Positions 11,901-22,965 of a DNA stretch of 64,000 nucleotides are shown here, piece by piece. The stretch is from the NCBI GenBank assembly GCA_026413225.1, contig CM048552.1, forward strand, positions 186,716,053 to 186,780,052, given 5' to 3'. Positions within the stretch are counted from its first letter, which is position 1; each line of letters starts with the position of its first letter. A program made the position numbers and the translations under genes. The DNA comes from Otis tarda. Taxonomy: Eukaryota; Chordata; Aves; Otidiformes; Otididae. The notes under the pieces were generated by a model. That model was given only the letters and a program-made list of their open reading frames with translations. It was not told where the DNA came from and searched no databases.

Positions 11901-14900
11901 GAAGATCAGACCCCTCCTCCTGAACTACTCTTATTTACAGTGAAGCAATGAACTACTTTGCTTTCACTTTTTATAAAATTTTAGTGCAACTGGCTTGAAA
12001 CAAACGTATGCACTGAGACAGAGATACTTTTAGCCCAGCATTGCTGAGTGTGTATGAGTTCAGGCCAGCTCCTTTGTTTGCTGGGCAGCTGATATGTTTT
12101 CTTTCCCCAAAAATGAGGACTGAACTCATGAGCATCCAGAGTTATCACTGATGGAGAAGCAAGGCCTCAGCAGCAGTGGGGCTAAATGAGTCAGCTTCTA
12201 GATGTAGATCTCAGACTTTGGCAACTTTGTTGAGAAGAACTGGAGTGAAGTTCAGAAAAAAAAAATAGTATCAGATAATCAGTGATCTTGTGTGCATATA
12301 TTTTGCTTATTCACATGTCAAATTTTCATGGTGGACTGATACCTAGAAAGGTGCAGAGTGCAAGGCAAATGGGTGAGTTTGAAGGTTTAAACGTATCTTG
12401 AAATACAGCTCACAGACTGAATTACACAAGAATTATTGTGAATGGAATTTATGATATAATGGATCACCTCTGCACAAGTGTGAATTTTATATGATGTGAG
12501 CGTATGTTACTGAAAAAAAAATCGCTGGGCTGTTAGTGGAATGCAAATATTATGTGACTCTGAATCTCACTTGGTATTTTAAACCATGAGAGTTTCAGAT
12601 TTGAGTCACAGTAACATGCAAGTAGGATATATATATGCATATACAGCACGCAAGCTGTAGGCAAGGCTTCTGCCTTGGGGTTATTCTCCCCTCAAATGGC
12701 AGATTTGGTTCTCTGTTATTGTAAATCATTATAGCCTCAATGAAAAGTCAGAAGTCAGATTAGATGCTTCCAAAATTTGAAAAGAAACCTGAACTAGAAA
12801 CCTTTACAGTCTTCTATTTTCTTCTCTACTTGGCCGCTTTGATTTTCAGAACCCTTGGTCCATCAAACCGTGTTACATCTTTCTTACACCTCTGCTTGTC
12901 AGCAGTGCTTCCTGCATGGAGCTGGCATCAGAATTGGTCCAACCTCTAATTTAGCCCATCAGAACACTCAGCAGCATCTAAGCTTTCATTAGAAGCAGAA
13001 ACTTCCTTAGCACTGCTCAAGGAGCACTTTTAACCCAAGATCTTTGTTGGAAAACTCCTCTAGTCAGAGCAGAAGCTGGAGAAGATGGCACGTGAGTGCC
13101 TGCTAGGAGCTCCAGAGACACGTGTAGGAAAAAGTTCTTTTTCTTCTTTTTTTTCCTTTTAATTCAGCGCTTTGGTTTAAAACATGCATCTAGCCAAGCT
13201 ATGCAAAGAGTGACTTGCTGAGCAGAGGACTGTAAGGTAGGATTAGAGGCTCTGCCTCAGCCTAGAGAACAATCCCACTACAAAATAAAATTAACTTTAA
13301 AAGTAATGAGATTTTCTACTGTTAACTTAATAGCAGCAAACCACATGTTCTGAACAATGTTTTAATTTTTTTTTTTGTATAAGGACTCTTTTTTAGTAAC
13401 CCCAGACTATTAGCCCTGCCATTTTTCCACTGCTGTAGGAAAACGTGGACTCTTGCTGAGTCGTACTGTGAATATCTCAGAGATATTTGAATCTGCCACC
13501 AATAAAAAGGGCCTCTAAAATGCTAGCATGGAGGAACCAGTTCAAGGTAGAGGAAATGGAAAAAAGGGGGAAAAGAAGAAACATCTCTTTGGATATTTAG
13601 CTCTGTTATTTTTTTAGATTATATTTCTTCTGGGCTCCCAAAATCTTCAGTAACAAACAAGTTTTCTTTTAAAAAGTATTAAGTTATCAAAACATTTGCC
13701 AGGTCCTAATATTAAATCCTAGCAGTCAGCAATGTTTAAGTTCAGCCATATCATTTTGCTGAGTAAGTAATGCTAAAACTTAAAGTTTTCCCCTCAAAAT
13801 GCTCTTTCCAAATGAGATTGATATTGTGAGAAAAAAAGAAAAAAGAGAAGGACGCCTTCATCATGAGGAATTATGGAATTAATTTTCTTTATACACTCTG
13901 TTTGCACAAGACATTTTTGTTAACTCTTAATAAAAATACCATTCAGCTGCTACTTTCATTGTTTTTATCCTGGGACCAATACAACATTGTCATTATTGGA
14001 TATAAAGTGCTGTAAAAACAAATCTAATTTGTTAAGTTTATTTTGATAAGAAATAAATATAAAGGTAGTGCATAGTTTGTACAGTGCTGCTATCATAGGA
14101 CTCCTGGGTATAATTTATATAAAGAAAATAAAAAAGCATACATAACTTTCTAGTTGATTTCCTTTAACAGGGCTAATTGAAAACAGTTTCTGTTATTTAA
14201 AAGTAATTTATTTTAAATATACTTTTTAAAACAAAGTTCTTATTGATATCCATTTTAAGTATAATATTATCTCAGTGTGGGATACAAGTAAAAGGTCAAA
14301 TCTTGTAGGAGTATTTTCTGTATGACTCAATTCTGATCATAGATAAACTTATCAGGGAAACCAAATTAGTTAACCTTTTCAATACCAAATGCGTCTTTTA
14401 ACAGACCACGACAGTTTCTTTCACAAATACAGAACTTCAAAGCTCATACTTTTGTTCTGAAACATGAAAAAGAGAGTGCTAATTTCCCTTTTCTCTGTCT
14501 GAGAAAAGGCAAAGGCTAGTGTTTTAACATGAAGTTATACTTGTTGACATTCAGTATATAGGCACAGTAAGCAATACATCATTAATTTTTAGTCAAGAGT
14601 TGTTGTGCACAGTGGTACAGCAACAAAAATACACAATTTTTTTACTTCAATTATGCCTTTAATTTATGGACGTTGTTAAAGAACATACTTTTTCTCATCT
14701 GGTAGCACAATCTTTATGTATGGGTCTGATTCCTGGAGCACTGAAAGACGCTGTATGAACAACATGGCTGTATGCAGCATATTTCTAGGAACCAACTGCT
14801 TTCCATATTGCTTGATAGTTTGTTCAATTCCTGTTGGGTTAACTGGTTTGTGACATTTCTCAGAGGTCCCTTCAGCTCTGCTTCCTTTTTTGTTTCCATC

Positions 14901-16292
14901 ACAGCAGTGCCAACAATTCAGTGACTTGGGTTGCTTTAATACATGTAGTCAAGCTCAACACCAGAAACGGCCCTTCTTTCTTAAAGCCAAATCCAGAGCG
15001 ATTGCAAGGCTTTAATGGACTTCAGATCTGGGACCACACTCGCGTTGGAGAAAAACTCTCTCAGATGTTAATGACCCGAAGCCCTCCTCATGGCATTCGC
15101 ACAATCTCACTCTATGAGCATGATTTAATGTGGTAGCTGAGGTACAGTTTGACTCATGGAGAGTTTTGCATGCAGACTCACTCCTGCAACCTTTACTCAT
15201 TTTACATAGTATTTACTCTCACTGACTTGCATGAAGAAGTTGTGCTCTAAGGGATTAAAAGGGGTGAAGTCTTTCTCCAGACAGGTCCCAGAGAGCTACA
15301 TTTCAGACGTTATCTGGTGGAGAACTCTCGAGACACAAGTATTAATGATATTTCTCATATTCAGTGAAGTATAAACATTAAAAATATCCAAGAGTGGAGA
15401 TATCTAGAAATCTGGTTTTGAAGGTCAAACCATGCATAGCATTAGCTGGGCCGTAGGACTATACTGGTTCTGCACAGCAAAAGCTAAAACCAAAAGTCTG
15501 TAAGGCATGTCCCAAGCTGAACTTGAATGGGCTTGGGGTGGAAATTTTGTCAGCCCTGGTCATATCCAGTGAAACATTTGTCTCATGCTGGCAGTGAACT
15601 TTTTTTTTCTTCCATAATTTACAAAATATGAGCAAGTAGGTAGTTACAGCATTTCAATTCTTCCATGAATGGAATGATTTTATAGGGTCTTTTCTAAGCA
15701 GAAAAATAACTGGTGCTTGGGGAATTACTTTGTCACTCTCACAAAATGTAATTTCATCCAAATGAGCAAAATAATGCAATTATCTGGGCAGATAATGCAG
15801 CACACTCTGCATACATGGGCAGTGAAAACAGGCTTTTATTCCATGAACAAGAGATTATTGCTCTGGAAAACTCCCTGGGTCACTTTTAATTGTTAAACGA
15901 GCAAATTCATGGTTTCTTCATGAACTAGTCACGCTATATAGTATTTTCTTGTTTGTTCTATTTGAATTTAGGTTGGTTATTCATACTTCCTGGCAGTGGT
16001 TATAAGAGGAGGATGACTGAGAATTTGGTAGGTGAGTTAATCTCGTTTTTACTGTATCTCTAGAGCCACCCACTTTCCCTTCATATGACTCGACACCAAA
16101 AAGTCTCCACAAGTTTTGCAGAGTGAGACCAAAGTACTAACCTCCTACCTCCCTCCATCTTCTCTTCTGCCCTGTTTTTGCTGCCTCCCCTTTTTTCTTC
16201 TGCACATTTCTTATTTTTTAGCCCCTCTCACCAGCCCGACACTCAGATCACCTCCACACACATGCCTCTGGCCAGCAGACACCTGGTGGGAT
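8925..16292. other. Unassigned AT-rich sequence
   Basis: About 7.4 kb without a recognised gene or repeat. It is very AT-rich, notably 9360-9600, 10080-10280 and 13900-14300, with many chance AATAAA hexamers. A 46-codon frame at roughly 9735-9872 has a protein-like composition (WSPYGNVYSGSASSSEYQ) but no splice or start signal to support it. An isolated TGAGTCA (AP-1/NF-E2-like) lies at 12187-12193. Local oddities such as paired ccatgg sites at 10601-10617 have no clear meaning. Confidence 0.35.
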
Positions 16293-16300
16293 TGACGTCA
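16293..16300. promoter_or_regulatory. Perfect CRE octamer (TGACGTCA)
   Basis: The full palindromic CREB/ATF site occurs once, in a locally GC-rich spot next to acacctggtggg. No promoter or gene is visible beside it, so function is unproven. Confidence 0.2.
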
Positions 16301-17135
16301 TTTGAGGCCGGGGAGTTGGTGGAGAGTGGTTAGGTGGTTGCTGACTTGATGGGGTGAAGCCTTGAGGTCCTCAGCAAAGCTGCATTCCCAACCCCACACC
16401 CTGAAAATGAGTGTGCTCATAGTGTCAGTAAGGAACTGCTCAGACGTTGGGACTGCTGAAGCCCAGTTGATTTGTGTAACGGGTCAGCCAAACTGGTGTT
16501 GAAGCCATTTTCCTTCTTGAAGTGCTATAGCTCCTTCCCCCTACAGTGGGTGTTGGGAGAAATAGCAACATATAGGTTCATACCACAGCCCTACTTTCAG
16601 TCCGAGTGCTTGTAGAGGTTGTGTGCGGGTCTCCTGTCTTCTATTTGGCCAATTATTTTTGTGTGGCTTTTAGAAATGCTGATAACTTTGAGATCTTTGT
16701 CGCGTTTGGGTCCTTTGGCCAAGGAGCTCAGCCACTTCTCAGAGGGGAAAGGCACAGATGTGCGCACGCAGACACTGAAACTGCCTTACAAAACGGGGCT
16801 AGGTCATAGACAACAGAGAAATCTTTTTGGTGTTCTTGCACTAGTCATTACAGGAGCCATTGGTGAGGATTTTCAGTGGGAATTTTGCCCCGGCTGTGAT
16901 GTCTCTCAATGTTTCTCTTCCTAACTTACAGTGAAAGATGATTGAAACAGACCTGGGATGCACTAGCAGTCTCATTATCTGAGATAACGAGAAAAAGGGA
17001 GATTTCAGATGGCTCGGTGCAGTTTTCAACAGATGTGTTAAAAAATTGTCCTGATGTCAGAAAAGTACACAAACACTCTGTGATAAATCTTCCTGGTGCA
17101 CCTCACAGCTGCTGAATTTTGCTGTACACTCTCCA
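16301..17135. other. Unassigned sequence upstream of the large CR1
   Basis: No gene or repeat recognised. Two overlapping frames near 16606-16924 are unremarkable in composition. Confidence 0.35.
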
Positions 17136-18470
17136 ATGCTCCTAAAAAAAAATCTCATTGGCTTGGGCCTATTAAGTTGGTCCATATTTAAGGAGCACCT
17201 CCTCCAAGCTCAGCAGAGGTGCATCCCGATGAAGAAGAAGTCAGGCAAAAAGGCCAGGAGGCCCACGTGGATGAGCAAGGAGCTCCTGGACCAACTGAAA
17301 GTAAAGAAGGAAGCCTATAGAGGGTGGAAGCGGGGACAGGTAGCCTGGGAGGACTACCGAGTGGCTGTGCGAGCGGCCAGGGATAGGGTGAGGAAGGCTA
17401 AAGCCCTGACGGAATTGAATCTGGCCAGGGATATAAAAAGTAACAAGAAAAGCTTTTACAGGTATGTAGGGGATAAAAGAAAATCCAAGGAGAATGTAGG
17501 CCCCCTCCGGAAGGTAACGGGTGTCGTGGTTACCCGGGATGTGGAGAAGGCTGAGGTACTCAATGACTTTTTTGCCTCAGTCTTCACTGATAAGGGCTCT
17601 TGTCTCCCCACCCAAGCTGTGGAAGGCACAGGCAGGGACTGTGAGGATGAAGAACCGCCCACGGTGCTCGAAGAGCAGGTTCGGGATCATCTAAGGAACC
17701 TGAAGGTGCACAAGTCCATGGGGCCTGATGAGATCCATCCATGCGTCCTGAGGGAACTGGTGGATGAAGTTGCCAAGCCACTGGCCATCATATCTGAGAA
17801 ATCGTGGCGGTCTGGTGAGGTCCCCGATGACTGGAAGAGAGGGAACATAACCCCCATTTTTAAAAAGGGGAGTAAGGAAGACCCGGGCAACTACAGGCCG
17901 GTCAGCCTCACCTCCATGCCTGGCAAGGTCATGGAGCAGATTCTCCTGGAAACCATGCTAAGGCACATGGAGAGCAAGGAGGTGGTTGGTGACAGCCAAC
18001 ATGGCTTCACCAAGGGCAGATTGTGCCTGACCAATTTGGTGGCCTTTTATGATGGGGTAACAGCATCGGTGGACAAGGGACAGGCAACGGATATCATCTA
18101 CCTGGACTTGTGTAAGGCATTTGACACTGTCCCGCACGACATCCTTCTCTCTAAACTAGAGAGGCATGGGTTCGATGGATGGACCACTCGGTGGATAAGG
18201 AGTTGGCTGGATGGCCGCACTCAGAGAGTGGTGGTCAACGGCTCAATGTCCAAGTGGAGACCGGTCACGAGTGGCGTCCCTCAGGGGTCCGTGTTGGGCC
18301 CGGCCCTGTTCAACATCTTTGTCGGCGACATGGACAGTGGGATAGAGTGCACCCTCAGCAAGTTGCCGATGACACCAAGCTGTGTGGTGCCGTCGACACG
18401 CTGGAAGGGAGGGATGCCATCCAGAGGGACCTGGACAGGCTGGAGAGGTGGGCCCGTGCCAACCTCATGA
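17136..18470 (+). pseudogene. CR1 ORF2 reverse transcriptase, first frame
   Basis: This 444-codon frame encodes the N-terminal part of the CR1 RT, which copies CR1 RNA at nicked target DNA. The first methionine at 17136 is not the element's start; genuine CR1 coding begins around residue 14. Visible RT motifs are GPDEIHP (196-202), NYRPVSLTS (252-260), QHGFTKG (288-294), motif [11 protein letters not shown] with its first catalytic aspartate at residue 324, and [11 protein letters not shown] (379-389). After residue 409 (codon 18360-18362) the frame is wrong: one base is missing from the short T run at 18363-18364. The last 35 residues are therefore out-of-frame and unrelated to RT. Full CR1 ORF2 proteins are roughly twice as long, so the 5' endonuclease half is absent. 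It cannot yield an active enzyme as it stands. Confidence 0.93.
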
Positions 18471-19165
18471 AGTTCAACCAGGCCAAGTGCAAGGTCCTGC
18501 ACCTGGGTCGTGGCAATCCCAGGCACAAATACAGGCTGGGCGGAGAATGGATTGAGAGCAGCCCTGAGGAGAAAGACTTGGGAGTGCTGGTGGACGAGAG
18601 GCTCAACATGAGCGGGCAATGCGCCCTTGCGGCCCAGAAGGCCAACCGCATTCTGGGCTGCATCAAGAGGAGCGTGGCCAGCAGGTCGAGGGAGGTGATT
18701 CTGCCCCTCTACTCCGCCCTGGTGAGACCCCACCTGGAGTACTGTGTCCAGTTCTGGAGTCCCCAACACAAGAAGGACATGGACCAGTTGGAAAGGGTCC
18801 AGAGAAGGGCCACAAAGATGATCAGAGGGCTGGAGCACCTCTCCTATGAGGACAGGCTGAGAGAGTTGGGGCTGTTCAGCCTGGAGAAGAGGAGGCTCCG
18901 GGGAGACCTGATAGCGGTCTTCCAGTACCTCAAGGGGGCCTACAGGAAAGATGGGAAAAGGCTGTTCAGTAGGGCCTGTTGTGATAGGACAAGGGGTAAT
19001 GGGTTTAAATTAGAAGGAAGTAGGTTTAGATTAGATATTAGAAAAAAATTTTTTACAATGAGAGTTGTAGAGCACTGGAACAGGTTGCCCAAAGAGGTGG
19101 TGGATGCCCCATCCCTGGAAATGTTAAAGGCCAGGCTGGATGAGGCTCTGAGCAACCTGATCTAG
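18179..19165 (+). pseudogene. CR1 ORF2 RT end and C-terminal domain, second frame
   Basis: This frame resumes the CR1 protein after the one-base frameshift. Its first ~61 residues are shadow reading of the upstream frame. True RT begins at the catalytic ADD (residues 63-65, 18365-18373). It then runs through [20 protein letters not shown] and [18 protein letters not shown], the palm/thumb region, to [20 protein letters not shown] and the C-terminal [20 protein letters not shown]. It stops at TAG (19163-19165), the normal CR1 end, 95 bp before the end of the octamer tail. No further stop or frameshift is visible in this ~270-codon stretch. A 185-codon antisense frame over the same region is a shadow and is not annotated. 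Confidence 0.93.
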
Positions 19166-19236
19166 TCAGGGATGTCCCTGCTCCTTGCAGGGGGGTTGGA
19201 CTAGATGACCTTTGAAGGTCCCTTCCAACTCTAACC

Positions 19237-19260
19237 ATTCTATGATTCTATGATTCTATT
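19237..19260 (+). repeat. CR1 terminal octamer repeats
   Basis: Three tandem octamers, attctatg twice and then attctatt, end the element. CR1 elements end in short octamer repeats rather than poly(A), so this fixes the 3' boundary. Confidence 0.92.
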
Positions 19261-22131
19261 AGCCATCATAATTGCTGAACTTTAAAGCCCAGCAGGTGTA
19301 TTAAGCACTAAAATGATCAAATGTCACCAAAGTTTGTAGGGAGAGGTGATAGTTTTAAGCTGGAGGAAGGTTATTTTATTTTCCCCCCAAATAGATCTAT
19401 TGGTCTTGGGAAAGATATTACCTCTCTCCACAAACCTCATCAGACTTACAGCCCTAGACTATCCCGGCTGCAATAACAGTAAAAGTACCTTCAGTTTTTA
19501 TTTTCTTTTCCACCTAAAGCCCTCTAAATTATATGTTGACATTCTCACTGCTAGCTGAAGAGGAGAATATCTCACAGTGTTTCTATCTTCATATGGGACA
19601 CGACGTTGAAGAACGTGGCCAGAGCAGTGCAAGGTGGACTTTACCTGCAGTCAGGTATGAGGAGTGAAAGTTGCAGTGGCTGCCAAAGGACGGGTTCATA
19701 AAGGAGATGGACACTTGGGATCGAAAATGGGGAGCTGTGAGCATCTTGAAGGGTCAGGGCTTGGAGGTTTCTTTTGGCTTCAGCTTTAAGCAAAGCTGCA
19801 GCATCTCTCACTGATGAAGAAATCAGCCTTTTTGACTGAAGTGGTAAACAATTGATGGAGGGTTTCTGCTTCCCTGCTTCCCTGTGCCTGGCGTTCCTGA
19901 GTATGGATGTCCATCATTAGTGATTATGGACCTTAAACCTTTCCACAATTACTGTGGTTGCAGTTCTGCAAATAGGAAGCGATAGTGAGATATGATCACT
20001 GAGCGTGGTTCTGTCGTGTTTGTGGCTTGTGTGGTCTTCTCTAAACATTCACTAAACACAGTGTCCCACCACAGCTGATTTTTCCCCCACAATGTATCTG
20101 TAATAAAGCTGAAGCCATTCAGTTCGCCCATTGCCCTCCCACAGCATTTTTATGTTCTGAGAACAAAAAAAAAATCAACTTTTTTTTTTTTTTTAATAGA
20201 GGAGACAATATATATGCTTTTAATGTGCTCTGTGACTTATTACCCAGCTGCAGAAAGTGCTCCGGTATGCAAATACAGAAGATGTGTTTATGTGTCTGGT
20301 CATCTCTGGAATGCGTAGCCACCGAGTGAAAGGCTGGGAAACTCTCGCGGGACGGCTGTGCCGATGATGACCTGCCAGCGCCGACAGCCTGATCTCTGGC
20401 TGTGGAGAGGGAACGTGGGTACTTCTGCAGCGCTGAGGGTCTCCGCACAAGCTGGAAGGATGCTCCGTATATCGTTTGCTCAAGCACCTTAGTGCCTCAC
20501 AACCGGCGCTCGGCAGTTTGTAGGATTGGGCTTCTGCCGTCTGAAGAGGGAAAAAACTTCATTTGCGCAGGATTTCTGCGCACGCCTGCTAGAAAACTGT
20601 GGAAATTAAAATGATCACACATGTCCTTCAGCTGAGGAAAAGAGAGCTCTAAGTGAGAGCATGTGTGCTCTGACTCTTGGGCTGAGAAAATGTCAGCCCG
20701 ATGTGCTTGGGAAGTTCATATTGATACAAACAGGGAGGCTCCCTGCTGCCCACAGATTTCCCACATAAAAGTCCTACTGGTAGCCGTGGGAACTTAGCAG
20801 CAGCCACGCTGTGGCTAAAGTCACCACTCTAAAAATGTAGTGAAATTAGTGTTCATAAAAGTGAAAAACACACCACAAGAATGAAGCTGTTCTGATTCAC
20901 AGCCATGAAAATTACATGAGTTCTGGCATAAAAAAGAAAAGCTAAATTTTGCAGTTACTCTGGCTTCAGAAAGGGATTGCCGGTGAATTTTTTAAAAAGT
21001 TCCTTTGAGCAAAAATCTTGGCTTTTCACAAATCAATTTGTTGCACCAAAATCTAAAAGCCTCCCCCAAGCCGTGCCCGTGATGCGATGCTGGCCCTTCT
21101 CACCAGCCCTGTGGAAAGGGCCCATCCTGTGCTGCACAGTGGCCCCTAGTGAAACTGAATAGTTTGTTCCAGAGTCTGCGAAATCATTGCCAGCAGCTGG
21201 GTTGTTACTAATTTCAGTTCTGCCTTCCGATCTGACCCTCACCTCACTCCAACTATACCACTCACTTTGTGTATTTTTAAGACAAATAAAAAAAAACCCT
21301 GCGGGAGGGTATGATGGACCAACAGACTTGTCCCAGTGTGAATTGAACGGCCCAGAGGCAAAGGTAATACTTGCAATGATGCAGCTGTTGCAGCTTAACA
21401 GTATCATTTAGCACCATTTTCAGTCTGAAGTTCCCTTTTTTGACTTTTGGTGCTATGCCTACCAGAAGGAGAGGGGATGGCTATGCTGGCTGTGACTCTT
21501 ACTGGTAGAATTTTGATTTGCATGTTGTATCTCCATTCCAATTACAAAGACATCCTCAAACAGGTGCCCTTGTTCCTCATAGCTATTTTTTTTTTCCTTA
21601 CACCACAAGGATCTGAAACGTGAACTCTGTAGCCAAAGTGTTGCATGAGGCTCTCTCCCTGTGTCCTATCAAGCCTGTTTTCCTTGATTTTCCAGGAGAC
21701 ATGCTCTGAAGCTATGAGCTCCCTTTGCTCATCGCAGCCTTCCCTCTGCCAGGACACCATTTTACAGAGCAGCCACTGAGCTGACCCCTTGTCCAGCTGG
21801 CTGTTGTACTTGTGGAGCAGCCACCGCCTTCCCATCCCCACCTCCACACCAGCAACAGCTTATGACAGCAGCAATCTTAAAAATAACACAGGAAATTATT
21901 TAAATAGGGGATGTGGTGGCTGACAGAGAAAAATGGAGTGGGTCTGAAGTGCAAGTTGTTCTTTCATTTGAGCACCAGGGCCCCGCAGAAATGTTGCAGG
22001 GGAATGAATGTTTGCACAGCCTTTCATGTGGTGGAGGGACCTGTGCTTCTTTTTGCAATTGTTGCTACCAAGACCTATTGTGGTGGCTGCCCTTGTAACC
22101 CAGGTCCAAAAGCTGGCGGTCGCAATGCGGC
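19261..22131. other. Unassigned sequence
   Basis: No gene or repeat family recognised. An A10 run (20165-20174) and a T15 run (20180-20194) separated by five bases would fold back. The region 20300-20600 is moderately CpG-containing but has no further promoter signs. Confidence 0.4.
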
Positions 22132-22166
22132 AGCATTTTGCCGGGGCTGTGTAGCCCCGGAATGCT
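22132..22166. other. GC-rich hairpin
   Basis: ccggggct (22141-22148) and agccccgg (22153-22160) pair perfectly around a GTGT loop. Flanking agcatt (22132-22137) and aatgct (22161-22166) also pair, with a 3-base bulge (ttg) on the left arm. That makes 14 bp with a strong GC core. There is no U tract and no adjacent gene, so it is not a bacterial-type terminator. Confidence 0.6.
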
Positions 22167-22557
22167 ATCTGTACACGCTCGCTGGTGCGTGGGCATTGCC
22201 TGATGATCTGGCCACCGTGAGAACCCCTTGACTTCAATGTCACAACTACTTCCTTGCATTAACTGCAGCTGGGATAGCTGTGGTCTGGCCAGTGAATCAC
22301 TCATTTGCCCACCGCATTCCAGTATGAGATACCGTCTTGGTCTGATGACTGAAGGAAACACCTGCCCAACCTGCTATTTCTTCTGAGAAGAACCTTTAGC
22401 ATCTGATTGAATTATTGAATGGGAAAGCTTTGGATGCCCCAGTCCTACATGTTTCTGAGAGCTCTTCATCCTCCCTATTTTCTCCTGGGGGACCAGCTGG
22501 AAGGAAGAAAGGGTCTAGGTGAGTATTGCCCCAGGAATGCCAAGCAGCCGGAGCCTC
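22167..22557. other. Unassigned sequence
   Basis: Nothing recognisable. Confidence 0.4.
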
Positions 22558-22773
22558 TCAGACTGAAAGATGCTTTTTTGGCCTCAGAAAGCTGAGTGTT
22601 TTCTTGGAGGCAATGTCTTGGGCTTGGAAATGCACTTTTGGTCTGCTTCCACCAGCTCTGTATTTATAGTGAACATTTATTTCTCTCACCAGCTGAGTGA
22701 AGTGTTTTTTCCTGTAGCGTTCAAATGCTTGCAATAGAGGTTCAAGTCCTTCTCTGTCTTCAAACACAAACAT
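22558..22773 (-). other. Unidentified 71-codon ATG frame
   Basis: On the minus strand an ATG frame reads MFVFEDREGLEPLLQAFERY and goes on basic and charged to LRPKKHLSV before TGA. An in-frame TGA lies six codons upstream of the ATG. The composition looks protein-like, but I recognise no family, see no splice or promoter context, and the length is within chance for this window. It lies beside an ancient CR1 relic of the opposite orientation. Confidence 0.13.
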
Positions 22774-22782
22774 ACCGTATCT

Positions 22783-22803
22783 AGGTCAGGAAGTCCCTGA
22801 CCT
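22783..22803. promoter_or_regulatory. Inverted AGGTCA half-sites
   Basis: aggtcagg (22783-22790) and cctgacct (22796-22803) form a perfect inverted repeat with a 5-base centre. Each arm contains the nuclear-receptor half-site AGGTCA, in an inverted pair spaced by nine bases. Classical oestrogen-response spacing is three, so binding is speculative. Confidence 0.2.
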
Positions 22804-22804
22804 C

Positions 22805-22965
22805 CAAATCACTGGAAGTTGAGAGAGTATATCATGGCAGTTTTATTATAGGCTTGCCCTTGTCTTGTACTCTTCCCTAGGCCTCTGCTATTGCCAGCAT
22901 TAGAGGCAGGATATTGGGCTAGAGGGACCTTTGGTCTGACCTCCTGTGGACATTTTTATGATCTT
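22805..22965 (+). mobile_element. Ancient CR1 relic (reptile-type 3' end)
   Basis: The tract aatcactggaagttgagag is followed by ctcttccctaggcctctgct, then ggatattgggctagaggg, then acctttggtctgacc. These match in order the 3' end typical of old CR1 lineages abundant in turtles and crocodilians (ggatactgggctagatggac, ctttggtctgaccc). It differs clearly from the recent avian CR1 tails elsewhere in this window. It is diverged and non-coding, likely a pre-avian insertion. The exact subfamily (CR1-L or L3 type) cannot be decided by eye. Confidence 0.7.

Larger units (their letters stand above)
17169..19260 (+). mobile_element. 5'-truncated CR1 LINE with most of the RT gene
   Basis: A chicken-repeat-1 non-LTR retrotransposon in plus orientation. 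It keeps the linker after the endonuclease domain, the reverse transcriptase, the C-terminal domain, the short 3' UTR and the octamer tail. The 5' UTR, ORF1 and endonuclease domain are missing, as is usual after incomplete target-primed reverse transcription. The junction is near 17170, where CR1-like coding ([16 protein letters not shown]) begins. The hexamer CTATTA occurs at 17169-17174 and again at 19256-19261. This could be target microhomology, but it overlaps the octamer tail and so is weak evidence. Coding continuity over 2 kb with one clear frameshift implies a fairly recent insertion. It is locally GC-rich compared with its flanks. Confidence 0.96.

Noticed and set aside
18281-18838. 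185-codon minus-strand open frame
   Set aside because: It is the antisense shadow of the GC-rich CR1 RT coding sequence.
22739-22751. tRNA T-arm-like ggttcaagtcc
   Set aside because: No D arm, anticodon arm or acceptor stem can be formed around it.
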